Shown: positions 18,999-28,098 of the stretch, one piece after another
Position numbering within the stretch: position 1 is the stretch's first letter
How the letters are laid out: the number at the start of each line of letters is the position of its first letter
NCBI GenBank assembly: GCA_003141555.1
Contig: PLMN01000029.1
Coordinates: forward strand, 275,922 to 339,921
DNA: 64,000 nucleotides
From: Candidatus Aminicenantota bacterium
Lineage (GTDB): Bacteria; Acidobacteriota; Aminicenantia; Aminicenantales; UBA4085
Direction: 5' to 3'
Program-made: the position numbers and the translations under genes
Notes under the pieces: model-generated
What the model was told of the DNA's origin: nothing
Seen by the model: only the letters and a program-made list of their open reading frames with translations
The model's database searches: none

Positions 18999-19027
18999 TT
19001 GAGTTTTGGCCTCCCTCGTGCTATATT
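18999..19027 (+). promoter_or_regulatory. Promoter of the ferritin-like gene
   Basis: TTGAGT (18999-19004) and TATATT (19022-19027) are separated by exactly 17 bases, 53 bases before the ATG. This gives the ferritin-like gene its own promoter in the 133-base gap after the transporter gene. Confidence 0.6.
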
Positions 19028-19079
19028 GCGCTCGGGAAAACCGCCTGAGGGGAACCGCCGAACAGGGAAGGAGTCAGGC

Positions 19080-19589
19080 ATGGACATCGAATCCGCGATC
19101 ACGACAGCGCTCCAGTTCGAGAACCGGGTGGTGAGAGTCTACGAGGATGCGGCCCGGAACACGCTCGATCCGGCCGGCAGGCGCATGTTCGAGATCCTCG
19201 TCAAGGACGAGCGGAGCCATGTGAATTACCTCGAGTCCAAGCTCGGGGAATGGCGGTCGACAGGGCGCGTCACGCCCGCGAAGCTGTCCACGCTGATCCC
19301 GAACCGGGAGCGGATCGAGGAGGCCGTCAGGAAGCTCCGGAGCCGTATGGCCACGTCCAAGCCGGAAAAGGAGCTGGCCCTCCTGCGGCGGGCCCTCGAG
19401 GTCGAGGTCGATGCCGGCGATTTCTACCGGGGAGTCGTCCGCGAGCTACCGGCCGAGGACCGGCCCCTGTTCCAGCGCTTCGTCGAAATCGAGCAGGGCC
19501 ACCAGGCGATCGTCCAGGCGGAGATCGATTCGGTCTCAGGCTTGGGCTTCTGGTTCGACATGCGCGAGTTCGACCTCGAAGCCGGCTGA
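19080..19589 (+). CDS. Ferritin-like / rubrerythrin-domain di-iron protein
   Basis: A 169-residue, all-helical soluble protein. Two EXXH motifs (E-R-S-H at about residue 44 and E-Q-G-H at about 143) with additional Glu in the partner helices (E14, and in LEVEVD) give the four-helix di-iron site of rubrerythrin-like ferritins. There is no C-terminal rubredoxin domain, unlike the true rubrerythrin at 49.9 kb. The usual roles are peroxide reduction or iron handling in anaerobes. GGGAAGGAG lies 8 bases before the ATG at 19080. It ends 52 bases from the convergent sugar locus. Confidence 0.8.
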   Translation: MDIESAITTALQFENRVVRVYEDAARNTLDPAGRRMFEILVKDERSHVNYLESKLGEWRSTGRVTPAKLSTLIPNRERIEEAVRKLRSRMATSKPEKELALLRRALEVEVDAGDFYRGVVRELPAEDRPLFQRFVEIEQGHQAIVQAEIDSVSGLGFWFDMREFDLEAG

Positions 19590-19641
19590 GCTCCCGCCTC
19601 CGGCGCCCGGGCGGCGGCGCTCGGGTCCTTCCGTCCCTAGC

Positions 19642-21114
19642 TCACAGCTCCTTGACGTAGATATTCCGGAAGAATGGCGGGGCGACGCTGTCGTGGTTCT
19701 GGAACCCGATGAAGCCCGCCAGGGCAAAATCCTTGACCTTGCCCCCGGGCTTGGCCTCCCAGTCCTGGACGAGCTTGCCGTTGAGCTCGATTTTCAGGTG
19801 CGATCCCCGGAACTCGATCTTGATGTGGTTCCATTCGCCCGCCGGGAGGAAGGCCTGGAGCTTGGGCGCCTGGACGTCATAGACCGCGGCCGTGCCGTGG
19901 ATGTCCTTGCCCGCATCATAGATCTGGATCTCGAACGAGTGGTAGATGTAGTCGTCGCTTATGGGGACGTCGGGCACCCGAAGAAAAATCCCCGAGTTCG
20001 TCTCCGGCGAGGCGCATTTGTAGTCGCATTCGAGGATGAAATCCTTGTACTTTTTGCCGTACCAGAGGAGCCCCATGCCGCCCTGGCCCTTGAGGACTCC
20101 GGTTTTTGGGTCAGCCTCGAAATAGCCCGGCCCATAGTGGTTCCAGCCATGCTTCTCGCCCTTGAAGATCTGGTCGTAGCCGTCGAAGTAAGTGACGCTC
20201 TTGACGTAGGCCATGGCCGCCTTGACGGCCGGGACCGGATTCGCCACCTCGCTCTCCTTCTCATATTCCATGGAAATGTAGCCGTCATAGCCCTGGAGGG
20301 TCAGCTCGGCCAGGAGATCGCGCAGGTTGCCCTTGCCCTTGCCCTGGCCCGGCCAAGCGTCGTCCTGGCCGCGGCCGGTGCCGTAATCCGTACGGTCCTT
20401 CAGGTGGAAGTCGAGGATCCGGCCTTGGAGGAGCTTCATCGCCTCGCGCGGGTCGTTCATGCCCCGCATGAAATGGCCGTTGTCGAAGCACGACCCGATC
20501 CGCGGGTCCCTGCCGTCGACATGGGCGAACACGGTCTCGGGCAGGTTGTACTTGGCCGGGGCGGGATGGTTGTGGATGGCGATCCGGACGTCGTACTCCT
20601 TCACCAGCCTCTCGAGCAGGGTGAAGTCGTCGTCGGCCGGCTCGCAGACCACGGTCCGGAAGCCCATCTTCCGGGCGAAGTCGAAGACCTTGCGCATGCT
20701 GGCCTCGTTCTTGCCGATGTCGCAGACGCCATAGGCCACGATGCTCACCCCGGTTTCCTTGAGCTTGCTCTTGACCTTGACCATGGTCGCCTCGGTCATG
20801 TTTTCGTCGAAGACGAGCTTCGGCAGATCGGCCGACAAGGGCTGGCCGGGGTAGGCCTCCACATAGGCGATCCCGAGCTCCTTGAGCTTGGCCAGGGTTT
20901 CGAAGAACGTGAACCGCCGGAACGTCCAGGCTTCGACGCCAAACGGAATCTTCTTGATCCGAACGGCCTTGTAGTCGGTCGCCTCGACCATCTTCTGGAT
21001 CTCGGGGGAGATGTGCCGCATTTGCGGGGCGGCCGGCGGCGCGGTCTGGGAGAGCAAGAGCGCCGCTCCGGCCAGGATGATGAGAACGACGGTGGCGGGA
21101 ATAATGCGTTTCAT
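19642..21114 (-). CDS. Fusion: xylose-isomerase-like TIM barrel plus DUF1080 (3-keto-glycoside hydrolase) domain
   Basis: A 490-residue secreted protein with signal peptide residues 1-23. Residues 55-300 form an AP-endonuclease-2/xylose-isomerase TIM barrel with metal-site segments IAIHNH, CFDNGHF, DFHLKD and SMEYEKE. Residues 310-490 form a DUF1080 beta-sandwich (LWYGKKYKDFILECDYK, NSGIFLRVP, GEWNHIKIEFRG), the family now linked to 3-keto-disaccharide hydrolysis. The same two activities occur as separate genes at 45.7 and 48.0 kb, which supports a joint pathway. It is the last gene of an operon after a dehydrogenase (34-base gap), with AAGGAGA before the ATG. The exact substrate is unknown. 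Confidence 0.85.
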   Translation of the reverse strand: MKRIIPATVVLIILAGAALLLSQTAPPAAPQMRHISPEIQKMVEATDYKAVRIKKIPFGVEAWTFRRFTFFETLAKLKELGIAYVEAYPGQPLSADLPKLVFDENMTEATMVKVKSKLKETGVSIVAYGVCDIGKNEASMRKVFDFARKMGFRTVVCEPADDDFTLLERLVKEYDVRIAIHNHPAPAKYNLPETVFAHVDGRDPRIGSCFDNGHFMRGMNDPREAMKLLQGRILDFHLKDRTDYGTGRGQDDAWPGQGKGKGNLRDLLAELTLQGYDGYISMEYEKESEVANPVPAVKAAMAYVKSVTYFDGYDQIFKGEKHGWNHYGPGYFEADPKTGVLKGQGGMGLLWYGKKYKDFILECDYKCASPETNSGIFLRVPDVPISDDYIYHSFEIQIYDAGKDIHGTAAVYDVQAPKLQAFLPAGEWNHIKIEFRGSHLKIELNGKLVQDWEAKPGGKVKDFALAGFIGFQNHDSVAPPFFRNIYVKEL

Positions 21115-21148
21115 GATGATATCTCCTTGTTTTTGGCGATGGCGGTCC

Positions 21149-22399
21149 TTATTTCTTCCGGGGGTTCCAGGTCCCCTTGGCCACGGGCGGGACGTACGTC
21201 GCCAGGCCGGGGGGAGGGAAGGGGATCGTCCTGCCCTTGTCGGCGCTCATATAGGCCGTCATCAACAGCTCGGTGACGTTCAGGCCGTCCTCGAAATTCT
21301 CCTCGGGCCTCCGGCCCTGGAGGAAGCTCCGGACCATGTGCCGGTTCTCGGCGATGTAGCCGTATTCGGTCGCCTCGTCGGCCACGACGGGCATGAGCCC
21401 GATCTCGGCGTTCTGCTTCTCGACCAGGTCCTCTCCCGCGCTTCCCTTGACCTGGCGGCTGAAGAAGACCTTCAAGCCGGAGTCCAGGGTGTTGATCTGG
21501 AGCGAGTACTCGGGGCCGAGGAGCTCCATGCTCAGGCGCAGCCCCGCGCCGACGTAGCACCAGCTCGTCGACGTCTCGACCACGACGATCTTGCCCTCGG
21601 CGGTCTTGTACTCGATGAGCGAGCGGGCGAAGTCTTCGGCCGGGCGGTTGATGTAGTCGGTCTTGCCCCCGCTGTTTTTTGCGAGGATGTCGGCGTAGCG
21701 GGGCTCCTGCCATTTGAGGCAATTGATGTAGGCGGTGACGCTGATCGGGGTCAGGACCTCGCGGGACGCGCCCGGCGGAGTGAGCATGAACCGTGCCTCC
21801 TCGACTGAATGGCACATCATGTCGTTCAGGACGCCCCCGCCCTGGAGGCTGCCTTCCCAGAACCAGGGCATATGGGGCCCGCTGTGCTCCTCGGCCGCCC
21901 GGGCGAGGTAGGGCGGGCCGGCCAGGGCGGCGCCGCGGGCCCAGATGATCTCCTTCCCCCGGACGACCGCCGGGGAGAAGACCTGGTTCTCGAGGTAGCC
22001 GTCGAGAAGGCCGGCTTTCTTGGCCAGCTCGAGCATCCGGCCCGCCTCGGCCGCGTTCCGGCCGAGGGGCTTCTCGCAAGCGACGCCCTTCAGCGCTCCT
22101 TTGCCTTTGATGACGGCCTGGGCGATCTCCTCCATGATCTCGACCCGGGTGAAGTTCGGGGCGCAAATCCAGAGCGCATCGATCGCCGGGTCGGCGATCA
22201 TCTCGGTCACGGACCGGTAGGGCTTGGCTTTGCCCACGCCGGCGGATTTCACGAGGGAGCAGGCCTCGGCCGCGCGCTTGGCGTCGAGGTCGAAAACGCC
22301 CAGAATGTCGGCGTCACGGACGCCGACCCAGGACTTGATGTGGAAGCGGGCGATAAACCCGCCGCCGATGAGGCCGATGCCGAGGGTTTTTTTAGCCAT
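21149..22399 (-). CDS. Gfo/Idh/MocA-family NAD(P)-dependent sugar oxidoreductase
   Basis: A 416-residue cytoplasmic enzyme with no signal peptide. The Rossmann motif IGLIGGGFIARFH is at the N-terminus, and EKP (VACEKPLGRN, about residue 110) marks the catalytic Lys of the family. These enzymes oxidise sugar hydroxyls, often at C3, using NAD(P). The ATG at 22399 has AAGGAGA five bases upstream; the earlier in-frame ATG lacks this. It is 27 bases after the transporter gene and 34 before the TIM-DUF1080 fusion, so the three genes form one operon for 3-keto sugar chemistry (inference). Confidence 0.88.
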   Translation of the reverse strand: MAKKTLGIGLIGGGFIARFHIKSWVGVRDADILGVFDLDAKRAAEACSLVKSAGVGKAKPYRSVTEMIADPAIDALWICAPNFTRVEIMEEIAQAVIKGKGALKGVACEKPLGRNAAEAGRMLELAKKAGLLDGYLENQVFSPAVVRGKEIIWARGAALAGPPYLARAAEEHSGPHMPWFWEGSLQGGGVLNDMMCHSVEEARFMLTPPGASREVLTPISVTAYINCLKWQEPRYADILAKNSGGKTDYINRPAEDFARSLIEYKTAEGKIVVVETSTSWCYVGAGLRLSMELLGPEYSLQINTLDSGLKVFFSRQVKGSAGEDLVEKQNAEIGLMPVVADEATEYGYIAENRHMVRSFLQGRRPEENFEDGLNVTELLMTAYMSADKGRTIPFPPPGLATYVPPVAKGTWNPRKK

Positions 22400-22426
22400 G
22401 AGATTCTCCTTGTTCACATTTCCGCA

Positions 22427-23641
22427 TCAGGCTTGGGGCGCCGCCACGGCCTTCTTCTCCCGGAACAGCGAGACGAAAAGAACGGCGCAAAGGAGAGTCA
22501 GGACCATCGGCACAAGGAAGACGTTCCGATAGTTCGTCGTCTCGCCCGCCGTGAACTGGTCCCGGATCCAGCCGGAGAAGATGCTGCCCAGGAAGCTGCC
22601 GATCCCCAAGATGACCACCGAGATCAGGCTCTGGGCCGAGGCCCGGATGTCGGCCGGGGCGATCATATCGACGTAGATGAAGGCGACCGTGAAGAAAAAG
22701 ACGTAGCAGAAGCCGTGGAGGGAGAGCGAGGCGATGATCAGCCAGGGCGGCCCGCCGATGACGAAAATGATGTAGCGGAGCGGCCAGGCGAGGATCCCGA
22801 GGGTCATCGTCTTCTTGATGCCGTTCTTCGGCAGGACTTTGGGCAGGAGGAAGGCCATGACGAAGATCTCGGCGATCTGGGCGATGGTCATGACGCCGGA
22901 CACCGAGGCGCTGGCGACGCCGATCTTGGGCGACGTCAGGAAAGGCGCGGTCAGGACGTAGTAAAACTGGAGCTCGGTCGCGACCACGAACGAGATGAGG
23001 GTGAAAATGAGAAAGTCCTTATCCTTCAGCATCTTGAGGGCCTCAAGGAAGGCCCAGGGATGGGTCCCCTCCTTCCTGGGAGGCGTGTGGGGCAGGGTGA
23101 AGGACTGGAGGCCCATGATGATCGAGAAGATGCCCGCCAGGAACAGGAGATCGCCCCGGATGGCGAGGGCCGGCATGGTTTTGGCCAGCAGGCGCCAGCC
23201 GACGAGGCTCCAGCCGGCTGCGATCCAGCCGATTGATCCCCAGACCCGGATCTTGCCGAAGTCCTTTTCCGAATTCTGGAGGTTCATGAAGGCGATGGAA
23301 TTGGTCAGGGCCAGCGTCGGGGCGTAAAGAATGCAATAGACGAGCATGATCCAGACCATCGTCCCATAGCTCTGGACGGCGGCGCCGAGAAGGAGGATCA
23401 CACCCCCGATGATCTGCAGGAAGGCGATGAGCCGCTCCGAAGCGAACCAGCGATCGGCCAGCTGCCCGCCGATGAGCGGGGCGATGATCGTGGCGATAGG
23501 CAGCAGTCCCATGATGAAGCCGTATTGGGCGCCGCTGAAATGGAGCGTGTTCTGCAAGTAATCGGTGAGAACCGGAGCCCAGGCCCCCCAGATGAGGTAT
23601 TCCAGGAACATCATGATGCCGAGCCGTGTTTTAACGCTCAT
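22427..23641 (-). CDS. MFS transporter, nucleoside:H+ symporter-like
   Basis: A 404-residue protein with about 12 transmembrane helices. It opens KTRLGIMMFLEYLIWGAWAPVLTDYL, as in the nucleoside:H+ symporter (NupG/XapB/YegT) family. In bacteria with Gfo/Idh/MocA and DUF1080 genes, relatives of this transporter often sit in the same cluster, so a glycoside or modified sugar is a more likely substrate than a nucleoside (inference). The ATG at 23641 follows GAGGAGGAG closely. It is the first gene of the operon, with its own promoter. Confidence 0.83.
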   Translation of the reverse strand: MSVKTRLGIMMFLEYLIWGAWAPVLTDYLQNTLHFSGAQYGFIMGLLPIATIIAPLIGGQLADRWFASERLIAFLQIIGGVILLLGAAVQSYGTMVWIMLVYCILYAPTLALTNSIAFMNLQNSEKDFGKIRVWGSIGWIAAGWSLVGWRLLAKTMPALAIRGDLLFLAGIFSIIMGLQSFTLPHTPPRKEGTHPWAFLEALKMLKDKDFLIFTLISFVVATELQFYYVLTAPFLTSPKIGVASASVSGVMTIAQIAEIFVMAFLLPKVLPKNGIKKTMTLGILAWPLRYIIFVIGGPPWLIIASLSLHGFCYVFFFTVAFIYVDMIAPADIRASAQSLISVVILGIGSFLGSIFSGWIRDQFTAGETTNYRNVFLVPMVLTLLCAVLFVSLFREKKAVAAPQA

Positions 23642-23678
23642 GCTCCTCCTCCGCGGTATGGATGCGGCGCGCATCCGA

Positions 23679-23707
23679 AAAATATATAAAGCGCCGCCCT
23701 TTGTCAA
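23679..23707 (-). promoter_or_regulatory. Promoter of sugar locus 1
   Basis: On the minus strand, a perfect TTGACA (23702-23707) lies 17 bases from TATTTT (23679-23684); TATATT two bases nearer is an alternative -10. It drives the symporter-dehydrogenase-TIM/DUF1080 operon and diverges from the DUF2207 promoter. Confidence 0.6.
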
Positions 23708-23730
23708 TCGCCCCGTTCCGTCGCGGGCGA

Positions 23731-23759
23731 TTGAACGGGCCGCACACCTGTGATACGTT
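23731..23759 (+). promoter_or_regulatory. Probable promoter of the DUF2207 gene
   Basis: TTGAAC (23731-23736), a 17-base spacer and TACGTT (23754-23759) lie 31 bases before the start. The -10 box is weak, so this is tentative. Confidence 0.35.
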
Positions 23760-23790
23760 GTTGAGGAGAGGGATCATCCGAGGAGTTTCC

Positions 23791-25626
23791 ATGCGCCGTC
23801 TCAATCTCCGCTTTGCCGCGCTCGCCGTCCTGATCCCGGCCGCAATCGGACTCGCGCGCCCGGCGGCCGCCGCCCCGGTCAAGAATTACTATTTCCCCGA
23901 TGTCCGGATCGAGATCCGGGTTGCGGCCGACGGATCGTTCGCGGTCGAGGAGCGGCGGACGTTTGCCTTCCAGGGCCGGTTCACCTGGGCCTCGCTCTGG
24001 ATCCCGGCCCGCTACGTCCGGGGGGCCATGAGCTATCGGGTGGCGATCGAGGATTTCACGGTCGAGGACCAGGACGGCAACCGGCTGCGGACCGAGACCT
24101 CGGATGGGGCGGAACGGTTCGAGGTGAAGTGGTTCTATTCCGCGGCCGACGAGCGGCGGACGTTTCTCATCCGCTACCGCGTCCGCGGCGCGGTGTTCAG
24201 CTACCCCGACGTCACCGAGATCTACTGGCAGGCGATCGGCGGCGGCTGGGCCAAGCCCACCCGGACGGCGAACATCACGGTCCGCCTTCCAGCCTCCGTC
24301 GCGGACCGGAACGATATCCTCGTCTACGGACACGGGCCGCTTTCGGGCCGCTCGGAGATCGTCGACGGGGCGACGGGGCGGTTCACCGCGACGAACGTGA
24401 GGGCGGGACAGTTCCTCGAGGTTCGCATGGCCTGGCCGCCCGGCCTAGTGGCCGGCGTCCCCTCCGCGGAATACACGCGCGCGTCGCTCCGCGACGAGGA
24501 AGCCCGGCGCGCCCAACAGACTGCGGCCGACTTCGAGCGCGAGAGAATCGCCGCGGAGAAACGCGCCCGGACGGTGAAGACGGCGACCGGCTTCTGGCTC
24601 GCCGCGTTGGTCCTCGTCCCGTTGATCTGGCTGCCGTTCTTCATGAAAGCCTGGCGGCGCGTCGGCCAGGATTACCGGTTCTCCGGCCTGCCCGAATATG
24701 CGCGGGAGCCCGCGTCCGACCTGCGGCCGGCGCTGGTCGAGCTCCTGATGAGGGAAGGCGTCGGCATCAGCCCGAAGTCTTTCACGGCCACGATCTTCGA
24801 CCTGGCGCGGCGGGGGTGGCTCGAGATCCATGACCAGCTCGTCGAAAAGAGGCATCTCTTCCGGAAGGGCGAGGACTACGAGACGACGATCATCCTGAAA
24901 AAGGCTTATCGGGACGACCGCGAGCTCAGGGGCTACGAGATCGATGTCCTTGAGTTCCTCTTCGAAGGCCTGTTGGGCGGGGCGTCAGATGTCGGGGCCC
25001 GCCTTTCGGTCGACGACCTCAAGGCTTACCTCAAGAGGAATCCCCAGAAGTTCCAGCGATGGCACGAGGCCTGGACCAAGTCCGTCAAGGCCGAGGGGAC
25101 GGCCTTGGGCTTCATCGAGCCTGAGAGCCTCAGGGCGCGGAACGTGTTCGCCATCGTGACGGTCCCGTTGGCTATCGTCACCCTGAACCCCCTTCTGGCC
25201 GTCCTCGGCGCATCGCTCGTTCCCACCCTCAAGCGCCGGACCATGCCTTGGGCCCGTGAGAACGAGCAATGGAAGGCCTTCCGGCGCTTTCTCCGCGATT
25301 TCTCCCATTTCAAGGACATCCCCCCCGAGTCCTACAAGCTCTGGGAATTCTATCTCGTGTTCGGGATCCTGTTCGGATTCGCGGCCCGGATCCTCAAGAT
25401 GCTGCCGGACATCCTTCGTAGCGGCCAGGCCGCCGTCCCCATCTGGTATTCCGGCGTCGGCGGCTCGGGCTTTTCCGGCCCCGGCGGGCTGGAACATATG
25501 ATCGCCTCGATCAACGCCATGTCGACCTCCATCCAGGCCGCGGCCAGCACCTCGACGGGAGGGGGGGGAGGATTCAGCGGCGGCGGGGCCGGCGGGGCAG
25601 GGGGCGGAGGCGGCGGAGCGGGATGA
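23791..25626 (+). CDS. DUF2207 membrane protein with Gly-rich tail
   Basis: A 611-residue protein: signal peptide (1-28), an extracytoplasmic beta domain (about 30-230; VKNYYFPDVRIEIRV and VEERRTFAFQG are typical of DUF2207), then a transmembrane helix at about 263-287. A cytoplasmic region follows, with further helices near 451-478 and 520-540. The C-terminus is a low-complexity Gly/Ser tail (from about 555), a normal feature of this family. The function is not known; the family is annotated only as predicted membrane protein. GAGGAG lies five bases upstream of the ATG. Confidence 0.85.
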   Translation: MRRLNLRFAALAVLIPAAIGLARPAAAAPVKNYYFPDVRIEIRVAADGSFAVEERRTFAFQGRFTWASLWIPARYVRGAMSYRVAIEDFTVEDQDGNRLRTETSDGAERFEVKWFYSAADERRTFLIRYRVRGAVFSYPDVTEIYWQAIGGGWAKPTRTANITVRLPASVADRNDILVYGHGPLSGRSEIVDGATGRFTATNVRAGQFLEVRMAWPPGLVAGVPSAEYTRASLRDEEARRAQQTAADFERERIAAEKRARTVKTATGFWLAALVLVPLIWLPFFMKAWRRVGQDYRFSGLPEYAREPASDLRPALVELLMREGVGISPKSFTATIFDLARRGWLEIHDQLVEKRHLFRKGEDYETTIILKKAYRDDRELRGYEIDVLEFLFEGLLGGASDVGARLSVDDLKAYLKRNPQKFQRWHEAWTKSVKAEGTALGFIEPESLRARNVFAIVTVPLAIVTLNPLLAVLGASLVPTLKRRTMPWARENEQWKAFRRFLRDFSHFKDIPPESYKLWEFYLVFGILFGFAARILKMLPDILRSGQAAVPIWYSGVGGSGFSGPGGLEHMIASINAMSTSIQAAASTSTGGGGGFSGGGAGGAGGGGGGAG

Positions 25627-25629
25627 GAC

Positions 25630-25659
25630 GGGCCCCGCGAAACCCTTTGCGGGCCCTTT
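25630..25659 (+). terminator. Hairpin after the DUF2207 gene (possible terminator)
   Basis: GGGCCCCGC and GCGGGCCC pair with one bulge around a 10-base loop, 4 bases past the stop. Only TTTA follows, so if it terminates it is weak. It may instead attenuate transcription into the DUF4342 gene. Confidence 0.4.
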
Positions 25660-25714
25660 ACGTATTATCTCCGGGAGGGCGGTTTCAGGACCGCCCCTTG
25701 GCGAGGAGGCCATC

Positions 25715-25975
25715 ATGACCGAAGAAAAGAAGCACACGCGGACCGAGGAATTCAAGCTCAGCGGAGGGGAGATCCTTGACAAGGTCAAGGAGCTGCTCCA
25801 CGAGGGCAACATCCGCAGGATCATTCTCAAGGACGAGAAAGGGAAGACCTTCCTCGAAATTCCGCTCACCGCGGGGATCGTCGTCGCCGCGTTCGCCCCG
25901 ATCGCGGCCGCCGTGGGCGCGATCGCGGCGCTCGTGACCAAGATGACGATCGTCGTGGAGAAGACCGACAAGTGA
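25715..25975 (+). CDS. Small DUF4342 protein
   Basis: An 86-residue protein. A polar N-terminal half (residues 10-50: EEFKLSGGEILDKVKELLHEG, UBA-like helical) is followed by a strand (KTFLEIPLT) and one hydrophobic segment (about 54-74), ending in a short charged tail. This matches the DUF4342 pattern. The function is unknown. GAGGAGG precedes the ATG at 25715. It could be co-transcribed with the DUF2207 gene 88 bases upstream, since no separate promoter is obvious. Confidence 0.8.
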   Translation: MTEEKKHTRTEEFKLSGGEILDKVKELLHEGNIRRIILKDEKGKTFLEIPLTAGIVVAAFAPIAAAVGAIAALVTKMTIVVEKTDK

Positions 25976-25994
25976 GCCTCGGCCCCGGCGGGTT

Positions 25995-26023
25995 TTGATT
26001 TGCCCGCCGGGAACCTATAGAAT
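25995..26023 (+). promoter_or_regulatory. Promoter of the gamma-glutamyltransferase gene
   Basis: TTGATT (25995-26000) and TAGAAT (26018-26023) are 17 bases apart, 43 bases before the ATG. Confidence 0.55.
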
Positions 26024-26066
26024 GGGCTTGGTCCGTCCGGGCCGGCGCCGGGCGGGAGGAGAGCCC

Positions 26067-27908
26067 ATGATCGCTCGTGCAATATCGCTTTTCCTTCTCG
26101 CCGCGTTGAGCGCGGTCCTTCTTTCGGCGGGGGCGGACGCCCCGCCGCCCCAGCGCACCGAAAAGCCGATCCTCCACGGTCGGCACTGGGCGGCCATCAC
26201 GGGCAAGCCCATGGCCGCCACGGCCGGCGCCCGGATGTTCATCAAGGGCGGGAACGCGGTGGACGCGGCCTGCGCCATGCTCGGCGCGGTCTGCACCATG
26301 TGGGACGTCTTGAGCTGGGGAGGGGAGACCCAGGCCCTTATTTACCATCCGGGCCTCAAGAAGGTCATCGCCCTCAACGGGCTCGGCGTCGCCCCGACCG
26401 ACGCCACGCCGGAATTCTATAAATCGCGGGGCTTCCGCTATCCGCCGCCCGACGGGATCCTGTCGGCGATCACGCCCGGAACCCCGGGCGGCCTCATCAC
26501 GATGCTAGCCGAATTCGGCACGCTGAGCCTCAAGGATGTGCTCGCGCCCGCGATCGAGATGGCGGAAGGCTATCCCATGGAGAAGGATACGGCCGATCGC
26601 ATCGAAAAGGACAAGGCCAAGATCAAGGCTTGGCCTTATTCGCCCAAAGTCATGCTGCCCCATCTCGGCGAAGCCTATGAGGCTCCCTATCCCGGCGAGA
26701 TCTTCCGCCAGCCCGACCTAAAAGCGACTCTCCAGAAGCTCGTCCAGGCGGAGCAGGACGCCCTGGCCCGCGGCCGGAACCGGAAGGAAGCCCTCTACGA
26801 GGCATATGACAGGTTCTACAAAGGCGACGTCGCCCGTGAGCTTGTCCGGAGCGTGAAAGAGCAAGGGGGCTTGATCACCCTGGACGACCTTGCGGCCTGG
26901 AAGGTCAGGATCGAGGATCCGGTCATGACGACCTACAAAGGGATCGAGGTCTACAAGCTGAATTGCTGGGTCCAAGGCCCGGTCATGCTCCAGGCCCTCA
27001 ATATGCTCGAAACGCTCGATCTCAAGGGCATGAGCTTTAATTCGGCCCGGTATATCCACACCCTGTACCAGGTGATGAACCTGGCTTTCGCCGATCGGGA
27101 CTTCTATTACGGGGATCCCTATTTCCCGCCCGAGGAGCCCATCCGGGGATTGCTGTCGAAGGATTATGCCCGGAGCCGGGTCCGCCTGATCGATGCCGCG
27201 AAGAACGCGGTCGACGTGAAGCCCGGCGATCCGTATCCCTATGAGGGCAAGTCCAATCCCTTCAAAAAGCTCCTCGAGGCCTGGCCGCCGGGAAAGGGGA
27301 AGGAGCCTCAACCGGAGGATTTCTGGACGGGGACGACGTCCATCCAGGCCGCGGATGAAGCGGGCTGGGTCGTCTCGGTCACGCCGAGCGGAGGCTGGGT
27401 GCCGGCCGTCATCGCCGGCGCCACGGGCGTGGGCCTGAGCCAGCGGGCTCAGAGCTTCGTCCTCGACGAGGCCGAGAACCCGTTCAACGTCATCGCCCCG
27501 GGCAAGAGGCCGCGGGCGACGCTGACCCCGGGACTTGCCCTTAAGGACGGAGCGCCGTATCTGTCCTTCGCCGTTCAGGGCGGCGACACGCAGGACCAGA
27601 ACCTTCTCCAGTTTTTTCTCGACGTCGTCGAATTCGGGATGAACGTCCAGGAAGCCTGCGAAGCCCCCAACATTACGAGCTATCAGATGCGGAATTCCTT
27701 CGATCCGCACGATTCGCTGCCGGGGACGATGGACATCAACGAGAAGGTCCCGGCCGAAGTGAGGGAAGCGCTGAAAGGCATGGGCTACAAGCTCGAAGTC
27801 AAAAAATATACTTCCGGCCCGATCAATGCCCTCTTTTTCGACCGGAAGCACGGAACCTTCTGGGGAGGATCGAGCAATTACGGCGACGATTACGGCGTCG
27901 TTTGGTGA
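26067..27908 (+). CDS. ggt: Secreted gamma-glutamyltransferase-family protein
   Basis: A 613-residue Ntn-hydrolase family precursor with a Sec signal (1-22). Family segments include AATAGARMFIKGGNAVDAACAM, TPGTPGGL and the processing site GTTSIQAAD. There T423 would become the N-terminal nucleophile of the small subunit. Most gamma-glutamyltransferases have TTH here, so TTS is a small deviation. The family cleaves gamma-glutamyl bonds of glutathione and related peptides outside the cytoplasm; acylase-like activities are also known, so substrate is open. GGGAGGAG lies upstream of the ATG at 26067. It is followed by a 334-base gap. Confidence 0.88.
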   Translation: MIARAISLFLLAALSAVLLSAGADAPPPQRTEKPILHGRHWAAITGKPMAATAGARMFIKGGNAVDAACAMLGAVCTMWDVLSWGGETQALIYHPGLKKVIALNGLGVAPTDATPEFYKSRGFRYPPPDGILSAITPGTPGGLITMLAEFGTLSLKDVLAPAIEMAEGYPMEKDTADRIEKDKAKIKAWPYSPKVMLPHLGEAYEAPYPGEIFRQPDLKATLQKLVQAEQDALARGRNRKEALYEAYDRFYKGDVARELVRSVKEQGGLITLDDLAAWKVRIEDPVMTTYKGIEVYKLNCWVQGPVMLQALNMLETLDLKGMSFNSARYIHTLYQVMNLAFADRDFYYGDPYFPPEEPIRGLLSKDYARSRVRLIDAAKNAVDVKPGDPYPYEGKSNPFKKLLEAWPPGKGKEPQPEDFWTGTTSIQAADEAGWVVSVTPSGGWVPAVIAGATGVGLSQRAQSFVLDEAENPFNVIAPGKRPRATLTPGLALKDGAPYLSFAVQGGDTQDQNLLQFFLDVVEFGMNVQEACEAPNITSYQMRNSFDPHDSLPGTMDINEKVPAEVREALKGMGYKLEVKKYTSGPINALFFDRKHGTFWGGSSNYGDDYGVVW

Positions 27909-27923
27909 AGGAAGAAGGGGACG

Positions 27924-27973
27924 GCCCGGGACGGGTCCGCGGCCGGACTGCAACCAAAGGGACCGTTCCGGGC
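27924..27973 (+). other. Long stem-loop downstream of ggt
   Basis: The arms 27924-27938 and 27959-27973 (15 bases each) pair with one mismatch and two G-U wobbles around a 20-base loop. No U-run follows directly, so it is either a 3'-stabilising or factor-dependent termination structure, or a structured leader element. It begins 16 bases past the ggt stop. Confidence 0.45.
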
Positions 27974-28098
27974 GTTGTCTATATTAGATACCCGATACGA
28001 GAGCGAGGTATGTCCCTATTTTTGGACTCGAAAGCGTCGAATGTCCTTTTTTAATGACAAAAAATCCTTTGCCGGACAATATTTTCAGGGAAGGACGG

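Noticed and set aside
17198-19102. A 634-codon open frame opposite the UMF1 transporter and ferritin-like genes
   Set aside because: Extremely acidic, repetitive DEDEE-type translation; it crosses two real genes on the other strand.
25540-25626. GGC/GGG-rich tract at the end of the DUF2207 gene as a possible repeat or frameshift
   Set aside because: A Gly-rich C-terminal tail is normal for DUF2207 proteins and the frame stays open.
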